From: Nephrocerus scutellatus
Taxonomy: Eukaryota > Arthropoda > Insecta > Diptera > Pipunculidae
NCBI GenBank assembly: GCA_947095585.1
Contig: OX352762.1
Span: forward strand, 9,899,969-9,963,968
Direction of reading: 5' to 3'
DNA length: 64,000 nt
Part shown: one piece after another, positions 57,131-64,000 of the stretch
Position numbering within the stretch: position 1 is the first letter of the stretch
Layout: each line of letters opens with the position of its first letter
Notes under the pieces: model-generated
What the model was told of the DNA's origin: nothing
The model's database searches: none
The model's input: only the letters and a program-made list of their open reading frames with translations
Program-made: the position numbers and the translations under genes

Positions 57131-59700
57131 TTTTTTAAGCAAAAACACTATTATATTCTGGATTAATATAATTGAATTAAAATGAATGCCTTTATTTTCT
57201 AATAACTATGTTTTATTTCAGTCGTAATGAATTGATAGTTGCACATCGACTGACTCTACTATTCTAATAATGCCAAAGATCAAGTCTAGTACATGTGTAT
57301 GTATTCGCTGCATAACTGTAGCAGCGAGACACGATCAACGATGAGAACAATTTATATGCAGTGGCTCAGTACATAAAAACACATACACATTGATCTGCCC
57401 AGCAAGCTAGCTTGTTGAGACCATTTTGCAGGAGTTCTTACACGTCGCATACACGACTATTCTGCAGCCCTCACCTCTTAGACATACCAGCAGCTCATTC
57501 ACCACAAAGTTTCACAGAAGGGGGCAGAACTCCACATTGTCCGGTCCATTTCACCTTTTGTTTTCAGCGAACGTGTGTAGATTTGTACGATTGTATGTTT
57601 GTACGTTTGTACGTTTGAACGTTTGTACGTTTGTACGTTTGTTTGCCGGGTCGTATATCTCGGCTTCTTCAAGTTAAAATTTGATGGGACTTGCTTTATA
57701 ACGATTGGTTAGCGCTTGGCTTGCGATGCCATAATTTTTTCATTCATAGGGGTTACTACCCCTGAGAAAACTGAAAATGCATCGCTATCGATTTTTTAGG
57801 CCAAAACGTTTGCAAAATATAATGTGGTTTTTTCAGTCTATCGCTTATGACTGAATGACCTATCGCTTATGAATGAAAGACCTACATTTAACGTTGCATA
57901 CTATCAGGATTTTAAGATGAACTAATTTTTAGACTGAATAACAATTAAATATAAGTATATGCAGATTGGATTTTTCACGCAGAGAGAAAATTAGTGATAT
58001 CGAATAATTAGATGAAAAATTTACATTAAAGTCGTATTTATGATATTCTGTATCAAGAGGAGCAGCATCTCAGTTACTATATGCAAGTAGCTGTTGATGT
58101 TAAAACAGAATAATGTCGTCAAGCTTTTCGTTAACAGATTTATAATATAAATATATGTATAAATGGCTACACAAATAAAAACAACAAACAAACAAAAACT
58201 TCAAAAGACCCTTAGACCCAAAGACGCCAAGGAGACCCGTAAAAATTCTTTAAAGACTACTAAAAGACCTCCAAGAGACCTCAAAAAGACCTTCAAAGAC
58301 CTCCAAAAGGCTATTAAAAGACGAAGCTGTTGAAATATATATTTTTCTGGCAGTAAATCACAACAACGCAAGGTTGATCGATGCGTGTGGTACTAGCCCA
58401 ACAACAAATATAGCATAGTTCTCTCTTTTTCGAGCTGAGAAGCTCGCTTTTCTATCTTATTTCAATTATTGTTATTCCTGATAATATTGTAGTAAACATT
58501 ATTATAAGCATTATAAGCAACATTATTAAACTCAAAGTGTCGTAATGTTTGCGCTATTTCCTTATGAAATTAAGAGCTCTGGGCGACGGTGACAAACAGC
58601 TCGTTTTCAATGTCATCTGGTACATAAATAAATTGTGTCCACAGCTCTATATTTGTATATATATTGTATACATATACGAAGTCTTTACCTCCAATTGACC
58701 GGAGCAACTCAGTAAACTTGATGATGATGACATCACCATCATCTGGTAATAGAGCCAAAGCCGTACACAATCAAATGGGTCAACAATTTTCAGACAACTA
58801 AACTTGATGGGCCTTGATTGGCGAAGAATTTTTAATTTAAATTCATTTACTTGGAAATGGCAAAAAAGAGGAGGATAATTGCTTGGTGAATTAAATTTGT
58901 TAGGTTTCCCACTAGGGATTGGTTGATTAAAGTTGTCACATATCCAGAAAAAGAAACTAACACATGCCAGGAGTAGCTTTGATGATCAAAAGTTTTGTTT
59001 TCATTGCCGTCTTCACAAATAAATAAATTATTTTACCTATGCGTTCAAATTTAGTATCGCATGCGAGTAATTCTCAAAACTCAAGGAATATCATGCGATT
59101 TTATTTTCACTGAAAAAGTTTCTACCTTCTCGTTGTCACGCATAACGTAAATTAACGTAACTTTCCGATGAGAAAATGAGCTGCTAATATAAATGATCGC
59201 CGTTCTCTGGGTCAGGCACGAGGCAAAATACGCCAACGCCACTGGCACAACGGGCGTTATCTGACGCCAACTACTCAGCCCGCCCATCAGTTCTATCCTC
59301 TTCTAGTAGATTGTTGTATGAATGTATTCGAATGTAATAAGACTCGTAAACACTGAATCATTGTATGACATATCGGTTGGTTGTTGCGCTTCTTTCCCAT
59401 TTTCACGTCATAGTCTCATAGTCGGTAATCGGCATCTAATGTCACCGCCTACATGTTTCTGTGTTGTTGTTGTATGTATGAGATTGTATAGTGTGTCTAG
59501 CCTCTAGCCTCTAGCCGGTTCTTTGGATTTATTGGCTTTTTAGCATAATAATTATCATGATTACGACTTGCGTCACATTGAATGAACTTTTCATGTTTTT
59601 TTGTTGCTTGATTTTGTTCTTTTAGTAGTTTATGAGTGAGTGAATGACATTTCGTTAAATTATTAATCATTGCCGATGTGATGGGGCGCTTTGTTAAGTT
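57130..59700. other. No recognised gene; two minisatellites
   Basis: A 10-bp unit (TTTGTACGTT) is repeated at about 57590-57645, and a loose AAGACCTCCAAA-type repeat lies at 58205-58325. Just after it, GAGCTGAGAAGCTCGCTTTT near 58433 recurs with small changes near 33500, next to SINE copy 2. No coding sequence is recognised. Confidence 0.45.
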
Positions 59701-60080
59701 ACACCTACGAAGACGACATTGAATTATGATGGACACAGATCGTAAAAGAATATTTTGAAAAGAGATTTAGTGAGATGCAGTGAGAATTAATTGATAAAGA
59801 AATGCTTAAGAGCCAATTATTAAAGTGAATTATATCAGATTGCATATCACTTTGGATTATGCAATAGTTCTGGGCGAAATAAATAGTACACATTTCGTGC
59901 AGGCGTACAAGATTTTCTTTTAGGCGTAGCTTAATGCAATCATTTACAAAAATGTTGAAAAGCCACCTACCAAGAAAAGATGCTTGTGGTATACCAGATC
60001 TGCAAGTAAGGAAATTGCTTTTTCGTTATAAATACAAACACATTGATCTCTATTCTTGAGATAAGTTTTAAAGAATTACA
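59700..60080 (-). pseudogene. LINE reverse transcriptase fragment
   Basis: The minus strand reads GIPQASFLGRWLFNIFVNDC, a diverged GVPQGSxLGPxLFxxxINDI motif, and then MQSDIIHFNNWLLSISLSIN, equivalent to the helix after the catalytic DD that leads to LxxNxxKT. The catalytic pair itself is lost. Confidence 0.6.
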
Positions 60081-60359
60081 AACCTTTCGAAGAAAGACCA
60101 TGTAAGGAAAGTTTGTAATTGAAACCGGCTACAAACGTGATATATTGTAAATCACATTTCTCCGATTTAATTCTTAATTTTAATAAAGGGCTTGGCCCAT
60201 CTATTGCCGTGGCGAAAGTCATTCAGGGAGTATTCCCTTGGCAATAAGTTTAAATATAAAAAAAAAAAAAAATAATAGCAGAATTAGGTAAACTCTCAAC
60301 AACTTATTCGTGCTGATGAAGCTGAAATCTTTTACTGTTAATATAAGAAAGTTGCCACA

Positions 60360-60746
60360 ACTCGAATCTGATGACGGTACGAACGTACCGATGTGCCAAC
60401 GATGGCTTGGACCATTATCTTGTTAGTATGGTGGTCCGAGCGCGGATTGCACCATCAAGAAAGACAGTATTCGCGAATCAGATTCGATTCAACACGGCTG
60501 CCATTCGCAACGAAGAGACCAGAAACAACTACGGTCAAGCGATAGGACTCGTCCTAAATGCAGGGAGAGTAAGTCCTTGGGCTGTGGTGCCGGGAGTAGA
60601 AGAGAAATAGACACGTCTTAAGAATACTCTCATTAGTATTGCTGACTCCATCTTAGGCAGTAGTCGTAGAGATCGGAAGGACTGGTTAGATGACGAATGT
60701 AAGCAGCCTGGGAGAAGAATCTCGTCCGTGAACTAGAACAGTACAG
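60360..60746 (+). pseudogene. RTE-type LINE, endonuclease C-terminus
   Basis: The plus strand gives LMTVRTYRCANDGLDHYLVS, matching the DVRTxRGANxDSDHYLV block of RTE endonucleases. Next come RFNTAAIRNEETRNNYGQAI and then KDWLDDECKQ after a stop. It ends abruptly where the LTR of the downstream element begins, consistent with that element having inserted into it. Confidence 0.72.
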
Positions 60747-61589
60747 TGTAAGGAGTCAATTTGGCAACAAATTCACCCCACACATTTCTATATAAATATA
60801 TATATCTACACATTATTATTTCTATCAATATTCAAAAACTGAAAACACCGACGGCATCTCTGCTCAGATCGACTGCACTTCTTCAATGCATAAATGCGAT
60901 CAGTAGGCCACACCTCCATTTTTGGGACACCGATCGAAATCAATACATTGAGTATCGGGTAGCCGCACCTCCACTGCAACCACCATAATAGAGCAATAGA
61001 GGAGGGAGAGAGAGACAGCACATACTGCATACCAAATTCGATGGACAGCCAGGAGCACAGGAGAGTAGGCAGAAAAACCCACAAATAACAAACGCATACA
61101 CAATATCGACAGCACAAGCGAATGAGCAAAAACCCGACACTGAGGTCAACGACCAAGAAGCGCAGACCAAATGCAACACACACAACGACACCACAATTCT
61201 ATGCACAAAAGAATCATCACAACGGAATTCCCTACAACAACAAAACGTACAGGAAACTCCGCCAACGCTTTTTGCAAGCAACGATGACGTCGACAATAGA
61301 CAAAATTAGAAGGAGAAAATACAACAACAAAATATATAGGCAATTTTGTCAACATTTTTCTGAACAACGACAGTAGACAACTCAATTGGCAAAAATGCAA
61401 CAACAAAATACACAGGGGATTCCGTCAACATTTTGCAGCGTACATACACGAACAACAACAACGAATAACGCATACGCACTGCAGTTCCGAGGAAATTAAA
61501 ACCAATTGGCATAGCAACAACGGTAATTTACCGTACGTATTCATGGAAACGGAACAGCCCGGTTCGACGTTTTAAACCGGTTCAGATGA

Positions 61590-61622
61590 TATAAAAGGGG
61601 ACACAAGCCCAACATACACGCC
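61590..61622 (+). promoter_or_regulatory. LTR TATA box and predicted start
   Basis: TATAAAAG at 61590-61597 is a strong TATA box. Transcription would begin about 30 bases downstream, around 61620, placing the start of R there. The motif is seen directly; the start is inferred. Confidence 0.55.
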
Positions 61623-61676
61623 TCTTACTCTTAGTCTCTTCGTCATCTGACCGACTCTTGGACATCTGACCGACTC

Positions 61677-62357
61677 CTGACAGTGAATCAAGCGTAGCAT
61701 CCTTCTTTCACTGATCAAGCTACCTAGACACAGACTCTTTGGCAACGAATTGAGCGTAGCATCCTCTTTTCGCTGGTCAACCCACGGAAACGTACCAACT
61801 CTTTGGCAACGAATCGAGCGTAGCATCCTCTTTTCGCTGGTCAACTCACGAAAACGCAACAACTCTTTGGCAACGAATTGAGCGTAGCATCCTCTTTTCG
61901 CTGGTCAACTCACGGAAACGCAACAACTCTTTGGCAACGAATTGAGCGTAGCATCCTCTTTTCGCTGGTCAACTCACGGAAACGTACCAACTCTTTGGCA
62001 ACGAATTGAGCGTAGCATCCTCTTTTCGCTGGTCAACTCACGAAAACGCAACAACTCTTTGGCAACGAATTGAGCGTAGCATCCTCTTTTCGCTGGTCAA
62101 CTCACGGAAACGTACCAACTCTTTGGCAACGAATCGAGCGTAGCATCCTCTTTTCGCTGGTCAACTCACGAAAACGCAGCAACTCTTTGGCAACGAATCG
62201 AGCGTAGCATCCTCTTTTCGCTGGTCAACTCACGAAAACGCAACAACTCTTTGGCAACGAATTGAGCGTAGCATCCTCTTTTCGCTGGTCAACTCACGAA
62301 AACGCAACAACTCTTTGGCAACGAATTGAGCGTAGCATCCTCTTTTCGCTGGTCAGC
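61677..62357 (+). repeat. 64-bp tandem repeat inside the LTR, ten regular units
   Basis: GGCAACG recurs at 61741, 61805, 61869, 61933, 61997, 62061, 62125, 62189, 62253 and 62317, exactly 64 bp apart. Each unit reads TTTGGCAACGAATTGAGCG, TAGCATCCTCTTTTCGCTGG, TCAACTCACG and then either AAAACGCAACAACTC or GAAACGTACCAACTC. The two variants mix along the array, which suggests duplication of blocks. The first unit is more diverged. The array sits between the TATA box and the AATAAA signals. Confidence 0.95.
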
Positions 62358-62618
62358 ACTTGGACGAAACGCAGACGATTTAATTCGATCCCTCTGGACC
62401 AAGGCATCAAAACCGCAGGACACACAGGACACATCTAAGACCTAAGTCAAATTAATTAATTTTCCAAAATCAATTGTCATCTTTTTTTAAAACGAAAGGA
62501 AAAATAAAACATCGAATTCGGAGTTCCTAACAAAATAAATCTTTTATTGTAACGACCCTTTTAATCAACGAACCCTGGTCACACTGAGGATACCCCGGCT
62601 GGGAAAACCTCGTTACAA

Positions 62619-62638
62619 TTGGCGCCCGAGCAGGGACT
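62619..62638 (+). other. Primer binding site (tRNA-Lys-like)
   Basis: TTGGCGCCCGAGCAGGGACT directly follows the LTR. It is complementary to the 3' end of tRNA-Lys(UUU)-type molecules (ending GTCCCTGTTCGGGCGCCA) with one G:U-type difference. It would prime minus-strand DNA synthesis. Confidence 0.85.
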
Positions 62639-62681
62639 CTGGAAAAACAAATAACAAACGAAGAAAACCAAATTAGCCAAG

Positions 62682-63809
62682 ATGGTAAAGACTAGTTGGG
62701 TCTATAATCTTACGAAGGACAACCTACAAAGTTATATGGCAGAATTTAGGCTGGACGTTAACGGCGGAGTAGATGAGTTAAGGAAGCGTTTCACGACGTT
62801 CATCACGGGACGAGATGTGACCTCAGACGACGAACTTCGCCTGGCGGAACTGGAGGCAAGACACCACCGCAACCCTTCACCAACGCCCACACCACAATTA
62901 AATCTATATGACACGATAGAAGGCGAGAAAGTCAAAACACCGGGGTTAACAATCCCACCATCAACGCACACTTCAGCGGTCACGGACCGAGCATCGAACC
63001 GAGGAACAACGGTACCACCTGGTATATCATACGCGATGGTGATCGACCAAGTCAGAAAATGGTCAGTTCGTTACGACGGAGGCAAAGACCCATTGTCATT
63101 TGTCGAAAGACTTGAGGAGCTGGCCGACGCATACTCTTTAGACAAGGATCTGCTCCCGAGAACTATGCCCGAATTGCTTCGCGACCGTGGATTGATGTGG
63201 TTCCGGAGTAACAACCAGAGATGGCAGAGCTGGAGAGCGTTTAAGGGAGACTTCCTCAAATTCTTTTTGCCCACAAGGTATTGGGAACATTTGGACGACG
63301 AAATCCGCCAACGACGCCAGACAGGGAAGGAAAGTTTTAAAGATTTCGTCATAGCAATGCAAAACTTGATGAGGCACGCCGACTACACAGCGGTACAGCA
63401 GGTAGAAAGGATATTCAGAAATTGTCGCCAGGAATATCAATACTACATTAAGCGAAAAGATTTCAATTCACTGAACGACCTCATCGAACTAGCAGAAGAT
63501 TTTGAGAGTATAGCTGGAATGGCAGGACCAAACAGACCCACCCACCGACCGAAACCGATGGAGAGAAACGGTATGATAGCACGCGACGGCGAGAGACGCA
63601 TAAACGTGGTGACAGCCTGCATGCGATGCGGCCAGGACGGGCACAGAAGACGAGATTGTCAGAATCAACAAATTCTCTTCTGCTGGGAATGCGGCCGCCG
63701 AGACATAAGGACGACAGAATGTTGTCGGAGACAAGCGGGAAACGACCGCGGGGACCGCCGGAACAGAGGTGTGGCGGGACCCCAGACGATGACACCTCAA
63801 ACCCAGTAG
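62682..63809 (+). CDS. gag: Gag polyprotein of Ty3/gypsy-type retrotransposon
   Basis: This 375-residue structural protein would form the virus-like particle and package the element RNA. Residues about 8-40 (LTKDNLQSYMAEF...DELRKRF) resemble a SAP-type helical domain, seen at the N-terminus of some insect gag proteins. Residues about 125-280 form the capsid-like gag domain (DPLSFVERLEELA, FKGDFLKFFLPTRYWE, ESFKDFVIAMQNLM). Residues 313-326 are a canonical CX2CX4HX4C zinc knuckle. A second knuckle at 334-347 has Ile where the His should be. The start ATG is the first after the primer site, 44 bases downstream of it, with AAG before it. The frame is intact and ends in TAG; pol overlaps its end in the -1 frame. 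Confidence 0.88.
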   Translation: MVKTSWVYNLTKDNLQSYMAEFRLDVNGGVDELRKRFTTFITGRDVTSDDELRLAELEARHHRNPSPTPTPQLNLYDTIEGEKVKTPGLTIPPSTHTSAVTDRASNRGTTVPPGISYAMVIDQVRKWSVRYDGGKDPLSFVERLEELADAYSLDKDLLPRTMPELLRDRGLMWFRSNNQRWQSWRAFKGDFLKFFLPTRYWEHLDDEIRQRRQTGKESFKDFVIAMQNLMRHADYTAVQQVERIFRNCRQEYQYYIKRKDFNSLNDLIELAEDFESIAGMAGPNRPTHRPKPMERNGMIARDGERRINVVTACMRCGQDGHRRRDCQNQQILFCWECGRRDIRTTECCRRQAGNDRGDRRNRGVAGPQTMTPQTQ

Positions 63810-64000
63810 ACTGTCTACACTTCGACGCAACTCGAGTCTACGCCACCATCAGCCTAGGGAACGAAATTGTCACCGCTACGATCGACACGGGTGCGACAAA
63901 GAGCTTCATTAGCGAGCAGTATGCGGAAGACAGAAGGAGCGCGTCAAATAGCGTACCCGTCAACATGACGGTCAGGATGGCTGAGGGCACACCCCGAGTT
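63719..64000 (+). CDS. pol: Pol start (aspartic protease), partial
   Basis: The frame is -1 relative to gag, is open through the end of gag and runs off the window. From 63806 it reads VDCLHFDATRVYATISLG and then ATIDTGATKSFISEQ, containing the DTGA active site of retroviral-type aspartic protease. The protease would process Gag and Pol. Expression presumably needs -1 frameshifting within the overlap; I could not identify a convincing slippery site. I give the ATG at 63719 only as a marker, since the frame is open further upstream and pol is normally made as a fusion. Confidence 0.8.
   Translation, partial: MLSETSGKRPRGPPEQRCGGTPDDDTSNPVDCLHFDATRVYATISLGNEIVTATIDTGATKSFISEQYAEDRRSASNSVPVNMTVRMAEGTPRV

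Larger units (their letters stand above)
60747..62617 (+). repeat. Predicted 5' LTR (~1.87 kb)
   Basis: The proposed start TGTAAGG (60747) and end CGTTACA (62617) form the short TGTAA...TTACA inverted repeat typical of LTR ends. The end lies two bases before the primer binding site, as expected. The start is placed where RTE homology stops; without the 3' LTR it is a prediction. U3 holds three loose repeats with ACAACAACAAAA near 61234, 61321 and 61396, a TATA box (TATAAAAG, 61590), and AATAAA at 62504 and 62534 that would define the end of R. Confidence 0.6.
60747..64000 (+). mobile_element. Ty3/gypsy-type LTR retrotransposon, 5' half
   Basis: The element comprises a 5' LTR, primer binding site, gag and the beginning of pol, and runs off the window edge. 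It is inserted in an RTE fragment. The gag frame is intact and the pol frame is open to the edge, so this is among the younger insertions here. The order gag then protease in the -1 frame, a Cys-His knuckle and a Lys-type primer site support Ty3/gypsy. Nothing can be said about integrase type or an envelope gene. Confidence 0.82.

Noticed and set aside
60806..61512. Several overlapping Cys/Val-rich minus-strand open frames resembling membrane proteins
   Set aside because: They are the antisense of CAA-rich LTR sequence, which translates to Leu/Cys/Val-rich peptides.
61572..61862. 96-codon minus-strand open frame with repeated motif
   Set aside because: It is antisense to the 64-bp LTR repeat array.
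61677..62357. CRISPR-like regular repeats
   Set aside because: Units are contiguous 64-bp tandem repeats without unique spacers, in a eukaryotic LTR.
63481..63830. Long minus-strand open frames under gag
   Set aside because: They are shadows of the GC-rich gag coding sequence.

Overview
This window looks like nuclear DNA of a higher fly (Diptera, Brachycera). It is A+T-rich, most of it does not code, and it is packed with transposon remains. Several elements resemble those known from true fruit flies (Tephritidae), most clearly a DD41D 'rosa'-type mariner, a subfamily first described from Ceratitis and other tephritids. That placement is inference from element type. No host protein-coding gene could be recognised. 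Nothing bacterial is present: no operons, CRISPR arrays, rRNA or free-standing tRNA genes.

Layout. 0-2.7 kb: scrambled remains of an RNase H-bearing LINE, mostly on the minus strand. 6.2-6.5 kb: another C-terminal piece of that family. 7.3 kb: a tRNA-derived SINE with target-site duplication. 8.1-9.0 kb: a ~115-bp tandem array with a conserved right flank. 10.5-11.4 kb: an RTE LINE. 14.4-15.1 kb: a fossil DD41D mariner. 16.0-18.4 kb: an RTE 3' end, a second copy of the first LINE and a piggyBac transposase fossil. 19.25-20.1 kb: a 206-bp tandem repeat. 20.6-22.1 kb: an Inr+DPE core promoter with a CAA-rich leader, the best host-gene signal. 22.7-24.1, 26.9-27.7 and 29.6-32 kb: more LINEs. 33.1-33.7 kb: a CpG-rich repeat and a SINE. 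34.6 kb: a TTAA-flanked MITE. 36.7-38.3 kb: a LINE interrupted by a Helitron-like insert and abutted by a SINE.

40.4-41.7 kb holds an apparently complete mariner with an intact 361-codon transposase, terminal repeats and TA duplication. Next to it are LINE pieces, an internally deleted second mariner (43.1-43.9 kb) and a SINE nested in LINE RNase H sequence with a perfect 11-bp target duplication (44.3 kb). 46.1-48.5 kb has a second copy of the 8-kb array element, the CpG-rich repeat again and an R1-type LINE. 51.9-54.3 kb has two RTE copies in opposite orientation. 56.3-57.1 and 59.7-60.75 kb have further LINE fragments. From about 60.75 kb to the right edge lies the 5' half of a Ty3/gypsy-type LTR retrotransposon: a very long LTR (~1.87 kb), a tRNA-Lys-like primer binding site, an intact gag and the start of pol in the -1 frame. 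Its LTR carries ten regularly spaced 64-bp repeats between the TATA box and the polyadenylation signals, so probably inside the R region.

The most notable items are the repeat-bearing LTR, the two dispersed tandem-repeat families found at distant loci, the SINE family with five copies, and the possibly still competent mariner. Stretches not listed as elements are A+T-rich and show no gene I can support.
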